Origin: Spirosoma sordidisoli | GTDB taxonomy: Bacteria; Bacteroidota; Bacteroidia; Cytophagales; Spirosomataceae | DNA: 64,000 nt | Assembly (NCBI RefSeq): GCF_004138325.1 | Contig: NZ_SBLB01000006.1 | Span: forward strand, 186,001 to 250,000 | Reading direction: 5' to 3' | In this document: one piece after another, positions 16,645 to 25,857 of the stretch | Position numbering within the stretch: position 1 is the first letter of the stretch | Layout of the letters: the number at the start of each line of letters is the position of its first letter | Made by a program: the position numbers and the translations under genes | Notes under the pieces: model-generated | Databases searched by the model: none | Told to the model about the DNA's origin: nothing | The model's input: only the letters and a program-made list of their open reading frames with translations

Positions 16645-17409
16645 TTATGTAGGATCGCTCACTGAAAACAGCGAACTGCCAAAGGGGGTTCGGCTAATCA
16701 GTTTTTGTTCGGTATGCGCAATCCGATAAAGTGTCTCGTTAACCAGGTTCCCGGGCAGATACACGTCGGAGGTGGGTTCGTCCGGACTGCGCCACCCCAG
16801 TCGGAGCTGTAGCCGCTGCCATTGTCTGACCAGCAGGATCAGGGGCGATAGCAGCAGGCTCCAGTAGGTTGTATAACGGAGTCGCAGGCCAGCCATCGGG
16901 AACAGCCGCTCCAGGTCGGCCCGAACAAACCGGCGCGTGCTGCCCACGGCCAGGTCGTGCTGCCCCCGAAATACGTCGAACGCATTATTATTGCTGATCA
17001 GCACCCCGCCTGGCCGCAGCCGACGACGCAGCTCGGTGAGCAGCCGAACCAGCGCCGGATCGTCGAAGTAACAGAATACATCGTTACAAACGATGGCGTC
17101 ATAGGTCTGATCGGGCGCGTAGCCCGCCAAATCGTTCAGATCGAGCAGGGATGCGTTTAGCCCGCGCTCGTGGCAAAACGCCACCGCATCGGCCGAGCCG
17201 TCGACCCCCCGCAGATCGGTATACCCCTGCCGACGCAGGAAATCGAGCATACCGCCCGTGCCGCAGCCAGCATCTAAAATAACCATGTCCCGACGGTTAC
17301 CGAACTGCTGACACAGGGCGCGACCAACGGATTCGTGCAGAATGCGGTACCACCACAACTGCTGCTCGATCCGAAACATCTTTTCATACTCTTCTGAGCG
17401 ACCAATCAT
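16645..17409 (-). CDS. Class I SAM-dependent methyltransferase, lipid/sugar type
   Basis: A Rossmann-fold methyltransferase with motif I at residues 43-52 (VILDAGCGTGG), an acidic motif II in LRGVDGSADAV and motif IV as DAIVCNDVFCYFDD. The N-terminal MFRIEQQLWWYRILHE and the C-terminal hydrophobic stretch (SLLLSPLILLVRQW) with ...PFGSSLFSVSDP are typical of methyltransferases encoded beside GtrB/ArnC-type glycosyltransferases, which probably act at the membrane. Its start overlaps the end of the GT2 gene by 4 bp (translational coupling). It probably methylates the glycan or amino sugar made by this cluster; the exact position is unknown. Confidence 0.85.
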   Translation of the reverse strand: MIGRSEEYEKMFRIEQQLWWYRILHESVGRALCQQFGNRRDMVILDAGCGTGGMLDFLRRQGYTDLRGVDGSADAVAFCHERGLNASLLDLNDLAGYAPDQTYDAIVCNDVFCYFDDPALVRLLTELRRRLRPGGVLISNNNAFDVFRGQHDLAVGSTRRFVRADLERLFPMAGLRLRYTTYWSLLLSPLILLVRQWQRLQLRLGWRSPDEPTSDVYLPGNLVNETLYRIAHTEQKLISRTPFGSSLFSVSDPT

Positions 17410-18395
17410 AGGTAAAACAGGCAGTGGAAAAAGAGAAAAGGCAACAGCGCCAGCAGGGATGAGCGCGACGCGGGCGAGGCATCGGCCTGCGTCTTTTTCT
17501 CGACATAGGGCGGCAGGCCACTATAAGCCATGAATAACTTGCCGATGTACTCGCCCAGTACGCCCAGGCACAAGAGAAGCAGGCCCAGACCGGTGCCAAC
17601 CGCCCAAAGTACTACGCCCCAGCCCTGCAGCTGCAGCAGGCCCAGCGCCCAGCCCAGCCCGCTCCCGGCCCCGATCAGCAGCCCCAGCCCGAGCAGCGCA
17701 GCGCCCAGCATCGTAAATCCCCGGATGGGCCAGAGCGAATAGCCTATGAACACGTTCAGAAACAACCCGATCAGCTTGCGAACCGTGTAGTTGGAGCGGC
17801 CCTCCGCGCGGGCATTGTGCGGCACCATAACACTGCCTACGTGTCGGGTTACCCGGAATATCAGCCCATCGATGTACGGGTACGGGCCACGGTACCGGAT
17901 AATTTCATCGACCACGTCGCGACGGATCAGTTTAAAGCTCGACAAATACAGGTCGCGGGGTTTACCGAGCGAGTAGGTGGTCAGTGTGTTCACCAGCCAG
18001 CTCCCCCAGTTTCGGAACCAGTGGTGTTTTTTCTGATCATATCGGCTATACACCACATCGTACTGACCGGTTTCGGCCGTCTCGAGCAGGGTCAGGATCG
18101 TTTCGGGCGGATTCTGAAAATCGTCGTCGATAATGGCTACGTACTGTCCCCGGGCATGGTTGAGCCCACAAAGCACGGCGTTGAACTCCCCAAAGTTTCG
18201 ACGCAGCGAAATAAACTGCACCTGAGGATGAGCTTCGGTCAGTTGCCGGCAAACCGCTTCGGACCGATCCACACTGCCGTCGTTGACCAGTACCACCTCG
18301 TAGGACCAGGCGGCCAGGCAGTCGTGCAGACGGGCAATCAGCGGTCCAATGGTTCGCTCGCTGTTGTAGACCGGTATAACAACGGAAAGATGCAT
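17406..18395 (-). CDS. Family 2 glycosyltransferase, polyprenyl-phosphate type (GtrB/ArnC-like)
   Basis: The catalytic GT-A domain starts MHLSVVIPVYNSE, with VVLVNDGSVDRS and the metal-binding Asp cluster YVAIIDDDFQNPPE (Asp90-92). After it come two membrane helices (about 233-300), as in enzymes that place a sugar on undecaprenyl phosphate. A further hydrophobic C-terminal stretch (LLALLPFLFFHCLFYL) follows a short linker. It sits between the aminotransferase (32-bp gap) and the methyltransferase (4-bp overlap). The likely role is to load an amino sugar, or another hexose, onto the lipid carrier. Confidence 0.9.
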   Translation of the reverse strand: MHLSVVIPVYNSERTIGPLIARLHDCLAAWSYEVVLVNDGSVDRSEAVCRQLTEAHPQVQFISLRRNFGEFNAVLCGLNHARGQYVAIIDDDFQNPPETILTLLETAETGQYDVVYSRYDQKKHHWFRNWGSWLVNTLTTYSLGKPRDLYLSSFKLIRRDVVDEIIRYRGPYPYIDGLIFRVTRHVGSVMVPHNARAEGRSNYTVRKLIGLFLNVFIGYSLWPIRGFTMLGAALLGLGLLIGAGSGLGWALGLLQLQGWGVVLWAVGTGLGLLLLCLGVLGEYIGKLFMAYSGLPPYVEKKTQADASPASRSSLLALLPFLFFHCLFYL

Positions 18396-18427
18396 AAGCC
18401 AGTAAGTACAAGGGAAACGGGGTCCTG

Positions 18428-19519
18428 TTACCCTTCCTGTTTGTTAATAACGTCGATAATATAGGAAACGTCGGCTTCGGTCATGGCCGGGTTCAGGGGC
18501 AGGCTTACCACCTCCCGATGCAACCGCTCGGAGATCGGCAGCGACCGATGCGACTCCGACGCATACGCCCCCTGCTGATGCGGTGGGATTGGGTAATGCA
18601 CGTCGGTTCCTATGCCGTGCGCGTTCAGATACGCCCGCAGGTCATCGCGACGGGGGTGCCTGATCACGAACAGATGCCAGACATCCTGATCGATCTGGTC
18701 GGCCGGGGGCAGCGTCACGGCCGGGTTGGTGATGCCAGCCAGATACAGCCGCGCCAGCGCCCGGCGGTAGTCATTATCGGCGTCGAGTCCCGGCAGTTTG
18801 GCCGATAGCACAGCCGCCTGCAACTCGTCGAGCCGACTGTTGTGACCGATCCGATCGTTGACATACTTCTTCGCCGAGCCGTAGTTCCGCAGCGCCCGCA
18901 GCCGGTCGGCCAGTTCATCGTCATTGGTGGTTATCGCGCCGGCATCGCCCAAAGCGCCCAGGTTCTTGCTCGGGTAGAAACTCCAGCCGGCCGCATCGCC
19001 CAGATTACCCGCTCGTTGGCCCCTGTCGATCGCCCCGTGGGCCTGGGCGGCATCTTCCAGTACCTTCAGCCCATACTGAGCCGCCAGTGCCATAAGGGCC
19101 GACATGTCGCAGCACCGGCCATACAGATGAACGGGGAGAATAGCCCGGGTTCGGGGCGTTATCAACCGCTTCACAGCCGCCGGATCGAGGAGGCAGGTAG
19201 CCGGATCGGGTTCTGCCCAAACCGGCACCAGTCCAGCCAGCGTCACGCTCAGCACCGATGCAATGTAGGCGTTGGATGGTACGATGACTTCACTGCCCGG
19301 CGGGAAATCCCAGGCTTTCAGCACCAGCGTGAGCGCATCCAGTCCATTAGCTACGCCAATGCAATGCCGGGTACCACAGTAAGCAGCAAAGGCCTGCTCG
19401 AACCGACCCACTTCGCGGCCCAGAATGTACCAACCCGACAACAAAACTCGTTCAGTAGCTTCGCGCAGGGCTGGTTGATAGGGTTTGTTGATGCGTTCTA
19501 AATCCAGAAACGGGATCAT
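18428..19519 (-). CDS. DegT/DnrJ/EryC1-family sugar-nucleotide aminotransferase (FdtB/QdtB-like)
   Basis: This fold type I PLP enzyme aminates a keto-sugar nucleotide. Family motifs are [40 protein letters not shown] and the Schiff-base Lys185 in [18 protein letters not shown]; the C-terminal substrate-binding part includes [14 protein letters not shown]. Its start overlaps the end of the 3,4-ketoisomerase gene by 4 bp, which points to dTDP-3-amino-3,6-dideoxyhexose (Fuc3N or Qui3N) as the product. No N-acetyltransferase (FdtC/QdtC) lies in this window. Confidence 0.9.
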   Translation of the reverse strand: MIPFLDLERINKPYQPALREATERVLLSGWYILGREVGRFEQAFAAYCGTRHCIGVANGLDALTLVLKAWDFPPGSEVIVPSNAYIASVLSVTLAGLVPVWAEPDPATCLLDPAAVKRLITPRTRAILPVHLYGRCCDMSALMALAAQYGLKVLEDAAQAHGAIDRGQRAGNLGDAAGWSFYPSKNLGALGDAGAITTNDDELADRLRALRNYGSAKKYVNDRIGHNSRLDELQAAVLSAKLPGLDADNDYRRALARLYLAGITNPAVTLPPADQIDQDVWHLFVIRHPRRDDLRAYLNAHGIGTDVHYPIPPHQQGAYASESHRSLPISERLHREVVSLPLNPAMTEADVSYIIDVINKQEG

Positions 19520-19923
19520 TCCGACTCAGCCAGCACCGACTGTGTAACGTTCAGATTGTTGGTATACGGTTCGTAGATATAGTCATCTTTGTCGTACCGT
19601 TGGTTGGAGACGACCAGCAGGATGGCATTGTCGGTGAACTCGTCCATAGTGTGCCAGTCTTCCGGATGCAGTACCAGACACTGCCGGGGGTCGTTCAATA
19701 TAAAGTACTGTTCCTCCTGACCGTTGTTGGTATAGATCCGGCAACTGCCACTCACACAGATCAGAGCGTTCCAGGCCAGGTGATGCCGATGTCCGGCCCG
19801 GGCATGCTGACCAGCCTGATAAATGTAAAAGACCCGTTCTATGGTACCAGGTATAATTCCCTCAAAAACGGTTAGATTACCTTTGTCAGACGCAAAGGTT
19901 TTGAGTTCGTACAGTTGGGGCAT
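19516..19923 (-). CDS. Sugar 3,4-ketoisomerase, cupin (FdtA/QdtA-like)
   Basis: A single cupin of 135 aa from ATG at 19923; the longer in-frame start at 19980 adds a non-conserved segment. The motif [26 protein letters not shown] contains the catalytic His pair of the FdtA/QdtA/WxcM family, and [11 protein letters not shown]...[15 protein letters not shown] is the usual C-terminus. These enzymes shift the keto group of dTDP-4-keto-6-deoxyglucose from C4 to C3, giving the substrate for the aminotransferase encoded next. Whether the product is the galacto (Fdt) or gluco (Qdt) form cannot be read. Confidence 0.9.
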   Translation of the reverse strand: MPQLYELKTFASDKGNLTVFEGIIPGTIERVFYIYQAGQHARAGHRHHLAWNALICVSGSCRIYTNNGQEEQYFILNDPRQCLVLHPEDWHTMDEFTDNAILLVVSNQRYDKDDYIYEPYTNNLNVTQSVLAESE

Positions 19924-20114
19924 TTTGTAATGTTTTAGTTTATTGGGCCATGATACGCTGAATCGTGGCCAGAACACCATATTGACTTTCAGAGGTTAAA
20001 TATATTAAAAAGGGATTAAATCCTCTATGAAGTTAGTGGGAAGTCAGTACAGCCTTCGTGCTTAGTTTAGTAATATTGACATTTGAGCATTTACGAAAAT
20101 TAGATTTTTAATAC

Positions 20115-20762
20115 ATGAAAACTACTCAGTTGCTGTGGATAGGAGTCTGCTTGTTGGGAGCAATACTACTCTATCTGGCTCTGTCCGACAACGGCACGGG
20201 TGCAAAATCGTCGCATTCATCGGCTGCAGTTGATCCGGTTTTGTACAAAAAGGAAGTAGAATCTGACAGAACCAAGAAAAACGACTACATGCGCACCAAC
20301 GCGGAGTCGCCTATTTCGGACAAAACAAAGTTTACGGGATTGTTATATTTTCCGCCCGATCCGGCGTATCGCGTGCAAGCCCGGCTCGAACCCTTCGCCG
20401 ATAAAACCCAAAAAATTATCGTACGGATGAGTGATGGCAGCGAGGAAGTCTACAGCAAGTACGCCCATGCGGTCTTCAGCCTACAGGACGAAGCCTGCCG
20501 ACTCCTGATCGTTCAGGCAACCGACGGTACGTATTCGATCCTGTTCCGCGATGCCACCTCTAGTAAGGAAACCTACGGTGGTGGGCGCTACCTCGATCTC
20601 GAAGCCGACGCCCTAACCGGAACCCAGACCGTAATCGACTTCAATACGGCCTACAATCCCTACTGCGCCTATAACCCCAGCTACGCCTGCCCTATTCCAC
20701 CTGCGGAGAACACATTACCCGTTGCCGTGAAGGCCGGAGAGCGGTATCAGGAACACGACTAA
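20115..20762 (+). CDS. DUF1684-family protein
   Basis: A 215-aa protein with an N-terminal membrane anchor or uncleaved signal (TTQLLWIGVCLLGAILLYLAL). The rest follows the DUF1684 pattern: FPPDPAYRVQARLEPF near the N-terminus and the near-diagnostic end GGGRYLDLE...DFNTAYNPYCAYNPSYACPIPPAENTLPVAVKAGE. The family is widespread but has no assigned activity; the cluster of Tyr, Asn, Cys and Pro is conserved, so it may bind a ligand or metal. It is transcribed alone, upstream of pheT. Confidence 0.85.
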   Translation: MKTTQLLWIGVCLLGAILLYLALSDNGTGAKSSHSSAAVDPVLYKKEVESDRTKKNDYMRTNAESPISDKTKFTGLLYFPPDPAYRVQARLEPFADKTQKIIVRMSDGSEEVYSKYAHAVFSLQDEACRLLIVQATDGTYSILFRDATSSKETYGGGRYLDLEADALTGTQTVIDFNTAYNPYCAYNPSYACPIPPAENTLPVAVKAGERYQEHD

Positions 20763-20822
20763 CCCTGCCATACTCTTCTGCTTTTTTTGTCAACTGCCTA
20801 CTGCCCACTGCGTACAGGCAGT

Positions 20823-20830
20823 TATCTTTG
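20823..20830 (+). promoter_or_regulatory. Bacteroidota -7 element of the pheT operon
   Basis: TATCTTTG matches TAnnTTTG, with a leader of about 23 nt to the pheT ATG at 20860. Just upstream, three heptamers in tandem (ACTGCCT, ACTGCCC, ACTGCGT; 20793-20813) occupy the expected spacer/-33 area. Confidence 0.5.
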
Positions 20831-20859
20831 CACCATTTTTAGCCTGAATTTGTCCCTCC

Positions 20860-23310
20860 ATGGAAGTTTCCTATAAATGGCTGCAAGCGTACATTGACTT
20901 GCCCGAATCGCCCGAAGAAGTTGGCAAACGACTGACGGCTACGGGTTTAGAAGTAGAAGGAATCGACACCATCGATGCCGTACCGGGCGGCCTCAACGGC
21001 GTGGTCATTGGCCAGGTACTGACCTGCAACAAACACCCCGACGCCGATAAGCTCAACCTCACAACGGTCGATGTGGGCGCGGCCGAGCCGTTACCGATCG
21101 TATGCGGAGCGCCCAACGTAGCCGCGGGTCAGAAAGTGGTGGTGGCTCTGGTGGGAGCCACTCTGTACCCCCGCTCGGCAGACGGCAGGCCGGCAGAACC
21201 CTTCCAGATCAAGAAGGCCAAAATTCGGGGAGCCGTCTCCGAAGGCATGATCTGCGCTGAAGATGAGATCGGGCTGGGTCAGTCGCATGCCGGCATCATG
21301 GTGCTCGACACCGATCTGCCGAACGGTACGCCAGCCGCCCGGTATTTTAACCTCGAAGCCGATTATCAGATTGCCATAGGCCTGACGCCCAACCGGATCG
21401 ATGCAGCCTCCCATTTTGGTGTAGCGCGCGACCTGAAAGCAGCCCTCAACCGGCCGCTTCGCCTGCCGTCTGTCGATGCCTTTACGGTGCATAGTACCGA
21501 CTTCACCCTCGACGTACGGGTAGAGGATACCGAGGCCTGCCCGCGCTATACGGGACTGACAATAAGCGGTCTGACCGTTCGGGAGTCGCCCCAGTGGCTG
21601 AAGCAGCGGCTGATCGCTATTGGCCTGAAGCCGATCAACAACGTTGTCGACATCACCAATTTTGTCTGCCATGATCTTGGTCAGCCTCTGCATGCCTTCG
21701 ATGCCGACCAGATTGCGGGCAATCAGGTGGTGGTCAAAACGTTACCCGAAGGAACACCCTTCGTTACCCTCGACGGGGTTGAGCGTAAGCTGTCGGCCAC
21801 CGACCTGATGATCTGCGATGCCGAGAAACCCATGTGCATTGCGGGGGTGTTTGGCGGTCAACAGTCGGGCGTGACCAGCCAGACTACCCGTATCTTCCTC
21901 GAATCGGCGTATTTCGCCCCTACGTCGGTGCGCAAAACGGCCCAGTACCACGGGCTGAAAACGGATGCTTCGTTCCGGTTTGAGCGGGGTACCGACCCCA
22001 ACATGCCGGTATTCGCGCTGAAGCGGGCCGCGCTGCTGATTCTGGAAGTAGCCGGTCCGGACGCCCGGGTCACGTCGGCCATTACCGATCTTTATCCGTC
22101 GCCGATCGCCCCCTTCCGGGTGCTGGTTCGCTACCGGAATATTGACCGGCTCATCGGAATCCGCATCGACCACACGGAGATTCACCGGATTCTGGACGCG
22201 CTCGACATCACGGCCGATGAGCAGACCAGCGAGGGCTTCGTAGCGGTCGTACCCCCTTACCGCGTCGATGTAACGCGCGAAGCCGATGTTATCGAAGAGA
22301 TCCTGCGCATTTACGGCCTGGATAACGTACCGCTGTCGCCGGTGCTGGCCGCCGACTCGCTTTCGGAGTTTCCTAAAACCGACCCCGACCAGTGGCAGAA
22401 CCGGATTGGGCAGCTCCTGGCGGCCAACGGTTTTTATGAGATACTGACCCTGTCGCTCACCCGGCCTGCTTACCACGACGCCATCCGCCAGACACTTCCC
22501 GGCGCTGACGTGACCCTGCTCAACCCCCTGAGCGATGATCTGTCGGTGATGCGGCAAACGCTGCTGTTCTCGGCCCTCGAAACGCTCGTCTACAACATCA
22601 ACCGTCGGCAGCGCGATCTGAAAACGTTTGAGTTTGGCAAGGTCTATCATAAAGCCACCGCCGACGACGGCAGCGTGAAATACGTTGAACGGATGCGGCT
22701 GAGCCTGGCGCTGGTCGGTAACCAGCAGGCCGAGAGCTGGCGCCAGAAGAACCAGCCCGTCGAGTACCATGATCTGGCAACGGCTGTGCAGCGGGTTCTC
22801 AACCTGTTTCGGGTCAAATCGGTCGATACCCAGCCGGCCGACCCGACCTTGTTCCAGTACGGGCTGACTTACCTGGTGAACAAAAAGCCACTGGTCAGTC
22901 TGGGGCTGGTACAGCCTAAACTTACGAAGCTGGTCGACCTGAAGCAGCCGGTTTTCTACGCCGACTTCGACTGGAGCGCCCTGCTGAAACTGGCGGGCAG
23001 CAAGACCCGCTACGAAGAGGTATCCCGGTTTCCGGAGGTTCGACGTGACCTCTCGCTGGTGATCGACAAAGCCGTTACGTTCGAGCAGATCAGTCGGCTG
23101 GCGAGTCAGACCGAGCGGAAGCTGCTGCGTTCGCTCAACGTATTCGACACCTACGAGGGGGCTAACCTAGGGGCTGACAAGAAATCGTACTCCGTTAGTT
23201 TTATTCTACAGGACGCTACCCAGACCTTAACTGACGGCGCCATTGATAAAACGATGCAACGGCTCATAACCGCTTTTGAGCGGGATCTGGGTGCCGTTAT
23301 CCGGAAATAA
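20860..23310 (+). CDS. pheT: Phenylalanyl-tRNA synthetase, beta subunit
   Basis: This is the full-length (816 aa) beta chain of the bacterial alpha2-beta2 enzyme. Domains in order are an N-terminal segment MEVSYKWLQAYIDL, an EMAP-II-like tRNA-binding domain (about 40-150, VVIGQVLTCNKHPDADKLNL), the B3/B4 editing region (about 210-390, INNVVDITNFVCHDLGQPLHAFD), B5 (about 405-475, YRVDVTREADVIEEILRIYG), the inactive synthetase-like core and a C-terminal FDX-ACB anticodon-binding domain (EEVSRFPEVRRDLSLVIDK). The alpha subunit gene is not in this window. It heads the run with the coiled-coil gene, zapA and rny. Confidence 0.97.
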   Translation: MEVSYKWLQAYIDLPESPEEVGKRLTATGLEVEGIDTIDAVPGGLNGVVIGQVLTCNKHPDADKLNLTTVDVGAAEPLPIVCGAPNVAAGQKVVVALVGATLYPRSADGRPAEPFQIKKAKIRGAVSEGMICAEDEIGLGQSHAGIMVLDTDLPNGTPAARYFNLEADYQIAIGLTPNRIDAASHFGVARDLKAALNRPLRLPSVDAFTVHSTDFTLDVRVEDTEACPRYTGLTISGLTVRESPQWLKQRLIAIGLKPINNVVDITNFVCHDLGQPLHAFDADQIAGNQVVVKTLPEGTPFVTLDGVERKLSATDLMICDAEKPMCIAGVFGGQQSGVTSQTTRIFLESAYFAPTSVRKTAQYHGLKTDASFRFERGTDPNMPVFALKRAALLILEVAGPDARVTSAITDLYPSPIAPFRVLVRYRNIDRLIGIRIDHTEIHRILDALDITADEQTSEGFVAVVPPYRVDVTREADVIEEILRIYGLDNVPLSPVLAADSLSEFPKTDPDQWQNRIGQLLAANGFYEILTLSLTRPAYHDAIRQTLPGADVTLLNPLSDDLSVMRQTLLFSALETLVYNINRRQRDLKTFEFGKVYHKATADDGSVKYVERMRLSLALVGNQQAESWRQKNQPVEYHDLATAVQRVLNLFRVKSVDTQPADPTLFQYGLTYLVNKKPLVSLGLVQPKLTKLVDLKQPVFYADFDWSALLKLAGSKTRYEEVSRFPEVRRDLSLVIDKAVTFEQISRLASQTERKLLRSLNVFDTYEGANLGADKKSYSVSFILQDATQTLTDGAIDKTMQRLITAFERDLGAVIRK

Positions 23311-23348
23311 AAGCAACGTAGTCGCTTCCTTCACGCCTAACCCCTGCT

Positions 23349-23693
23349 ATGACCGTGGCCAGTGAGCATCAGATCATCGCCCTCGTTGAACAACTGACTC
23401 ATAAGGTTCAGATACTGAAGGGTATACTGGATAATGGCAAGCAGGAAATCAAGCGGCTGGAACAGGAAAATGCAACGCTGAACGAGCGCCTTAAGGAACA
23501 ACAATCGCTCGTTAAAGAGTTACAGAAAAAACAAGTTAATTCTGAAAAAAAGACGCCAAAGTCAAAAGATTTTGGTAAACTTGTACAAAACAATCTGTCT
23601 GGAACAGATACGAATGCCGCGTTAAAAAAGCAGCTCGACGAGTATATCCGGGAATTAGAACGGTGTATTGCTCATTTGAGTAGTTTGTCATAA
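23349..23693 (+). CDS. Small coiled-coil protein upstream of zapA
   Basis: A 114-aa soluble protein that is almost all coiled coil from residue 5 to 62 (heptads in HQIIALVEQLTHKVQILKG...KRLEQENATLNERLKEQQ), then a Lys-rich linker (KKQVNSEKKTPKSKDFGK) and a second short helix ending in ELERCIAHLSSLS. I know no assigned function. It lies between pheT and zapA (48 bp upstream of the zapA ATG), an order I recall as common in Bacteroidota. By position and form it could be a ZapB-like partner of ZapA in Z-ring assembly; this is inference. Confidence 0.75.
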   Translation: MTVASEHQIIALVEQLTHKVQILKGILDNGKQEIKRLEQENATLNERLKEQQSLVKELQKKQVNSEKKTPKSKDFGKLVQNNLSGTDTNAALKKQLDEYIRELERCIAHLSSLS

Positions 23694-23741
23694 ACCCAAA
23701 TTAGCTCCGGGGTTTTGGCCCCGCCTGAGCCGACCGCAGCG

Positions 23742-24029
23742 ATGGAAGAATTGCCAGTTCGCGTAAAAATAGCCGACCGAACCTACAAGCTGTTTGTAGA
23801 GCCGGAGTCGGAAGCTATCGTGCGCGAAGCCGCCAAGCTGATTCAGGAAGAACTGAAACAATACCGGGAAATGGGCATCAATGAAACTCAGGACGCCCTG
23901 GCTAGGATCGCCTTCGACTGCTTAGTGACTAAGCTCAGAGGAGAACGACATATGCAACGCTTACAGCAAATGGTATTTGACAAAATAACTCAATTAGATC
24001 AGGTCGTTACACCGGCCATAACAACATAA
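23742..24029 (+). CDS. zapA: Cell division protein ZapA
   Basis: ZapA bundles FtsZ filaments at midcell. ATG at 23742 gives 95 aa (MEELPVRVKIADRTYKLFVEPE); a TTG nine codons upstream is less likely. The N-terminal beta-beta region is followed by the long helix (SEAIVREAAKLIQEELKQY...QDALARIAFDCLVTKLRGERHMQRL), which forms the tetramer coiled coil. Context between the coiled-coil gene and rny supports the call. Confidence 0.9.
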   Translation: MEELPVRVKIADRTYKLFVEPESEAIVREAAKLIQEELKQYREMGINETQDALARIAFDCLVTKLRGERHMQRLQQMVFDKITQLDQVVTPAITT

Positions 24030-24134
24030 AGAAGACCAGCGGGCTACCCCACCCCAAACGCCGAGTTAAGATTGAAGGCACTCGTATCGGGACAGGTTGA
24101 TGGTTATTTGTTCAACCCTAACGATATCAGTCCA

Positions 24135-25748
24135 ATGAACACAACAAACTGGCTAATGCTCTTTCTTGACAATATTGTCATGATCGGCATTGGCATATAC
24201 GTGGGCCGCAAGCTCTTGTCCCGCGTGTCATCGAAGCGTCAGAAAGAAGCAGAAGATCAGGCAGCCATCATTCTGAAAAATGCGGAAGCTCAGGCCGAAA
24301 CGATTAAGAAAGACCGCATACTGGAGGCCAAGGAAAAGTACCTGAAATTAAAAGCCGAATTTGAGGAGACGACCAATCAGAAACGAAATATACTTCAGCA
24401 GAACGAGAACAAACTCAAGCAACGCGAGCAGCAGCTCAACCAGCAGGCCGAACAGCAACGCGCCCGCGATGGCGAGCTGAACCAGCAGCGTAACGAGTTA
24501 AACCAGCAGAAGAACAGCCTTCAGCAGCAAATCGATGCACTCAACCGTCGTCGGGAAGAGGTAGACCGCCGGCAGCAGGAAGCCGACCGGATGCTGGCCG
24601 ACCAGGTAGCCCAGCTCGAAAAAATAGCCGGTCTCTCGGCCGACCAGGCGCGGGAGCAACTGATCGATACCCTCAAGGCCGAAGCCGAAACCCGCGCTAG
24701 CTCCTACATCAAAAATATCGTTGAAGAAGCCAAGCTGACGGCTACCAAAGAAGCCAAAAAGGTAGTCATCGAAACCATTCAGCGCACCGCTACCGAACAC
24801 GCCATCGAGAACTGTGTATCGGTCTTCAACATCGAATCTGACGACGTAAAAGGTAAAGTAATCGGTCGGGAAGGCCGTAACATCCGCGCGCTCGAAGCCG
24901 CTACCGGCGTTGAAATCATCGTAGACGACACTCCCGAAGCTATTATCATCTCGGGCTTTGACCCGGTTCGTCGCGAAATTGCCCGCCTGAGCCTCCACCG
25001 GCTCGTGCAGGACGGCCGGATTCACCCCGCCCGTATCGAAGAGATCGTGGCCAAAACCCGCAAGAACATCGAAGATGAAATTGTGGAGATCGGCGAGCGA
25101 ACCGTTATCGACCTTGGCATTCATGGCCTGCACCCCGAACTGATCAAGATGGTAGGGCGCATGCGTTTCCGGTCGTCGTACGGCCAGAACCTGCTTCAGC
25201 ACAGCCGCGAAGTAGCCAAGCTCTGCGCTACGATGGCCGCCGAACTGGGCCTGAACGCCAAACTGGCCAAACGGGCGGGTCTGCTCCACGACATTGGTAA
25301 AGTCTGGCCCGAAGAAGCCGAACTGCCCCACGCGATCCTGGGCATGGAGCTGGCCAAGAAATACAAGGAGAACCCGGAGGTAATCAACGCCATCGGGGCT
25401 CACCACGACGAGATCGAAATGACGAGCATGATCTCCCCCATCGTGCAGGTGTGCGATGCGGTTTCGGGGTCGCGCCCGGGCGCCCGCCGGGAGATGATGG
25501 AGTCGTACATCAAACGGTTGAAGGAGCTGGAAGAGCTGGCCGGCAACTTCCCCGGCGTTACCAAATGCTACGCCATTCAGGCCGGGCGCGAGTTGCGGAT
25601 CATGGTCGATGCCGACCACGTATCGGACGAGCGCGCGGGGGTATTGAGCTACGAAATCTCGCAAAAGATCGAAAAGGAAATGCAGTACCCGGGCCAGATC
25701 AAAGTAACGGTCATTCGCGAAATGCGGGCCGTAGCCTACGCCAAGTAA
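24135..25748 (+). CDS. rny: Ribonuclease Y
   Basis: This membrane-anchored endoribonuclease starts bulk mRNA decay. ATG at 24135 gives 537 aa, starting [24 protein letters not shown] (membrane anchor); the upstream TTG at 24072 would add 21 residues before the anchor and is unlikely. Then come a long charged coiled coil (about 35-190, Gln/Glu-rich), a KH domain ([31 protein letters not shown]) and an HD domain ([35 protein letters not shown]) with the metal-binding His-Asp. The length fits the family. It is probably in the same transcript as zapA. Confidence 0.95.
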   Translation: MNTTNWLMLFLDNIVMIGIGIYVGRKLLSRVSSKRQKEAEDQAAIILKNAEAQAETIKKDRILEAKEKYLKLKAEFEETTNQKRNILQQNENKLKQREQQLNQQAEQQRARDGELNQQRNELNQQKNSLQQQIDALNRRREEVDRRQQEADRMLADQVAQLEKIAGLSADQAREQLIDTLKAEAETRASSYIKNIVEEAKLTATKEAKKVVIETIQRTATEHAIENCVSVFNIESDDVKGKVIGREGRNIRALEAATGVEIIVDDTPEAIIISGFDPVRREIARLSLHRLVQDGRIHPARIEEIVAKTRKNIEDEIVEIGERTVIDLGIHGLHPELIKMVGRMRFRSSYGQNLLQHSREVAKLCATMAAELGLNAKLAKRAGLLHDIGKVWPEEAELPHAILGMELAKKYKENPEVINAIGAHHDEIEMTSMISPIVQVCDAVSGSRPGARREMMESYIKRLKELEELAGNFPGVTKCYAIQAGRELRIMVDADHVSDERAGVLSYEISQKIEKEMQYPGQIKVTVIREMRAVAYAK

Positions 25749-25857
25749 GATACCCTTCGTGAATACTGTCTGATGGACAGTAAGTAATGGGAGCCACCAG
25801 CCTCATTATTTGCTGTCCATTATTCATTATCCATTTTTCCGTTTACATTTAGGCCGT

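Noticed and set aside
21742..22770. Minus-strand frame of 342 codons opposite pheT
   Set aside because: It is antisense to a complete PheT and has no start context or family pattern.
24030..24134. 6S RNA or other small RNA between zapA and rny
   Set aside because: In some bacteria ssrS follows zapA, but this spacer is only about 105 nt and does not show the long 6S-like hairpin.
24498..25664. Minus-strand frame of 388 codons opposite rny
   Set aside because: It is antisense to the KH and HD domains of RNase Y and has no recognisable domain.
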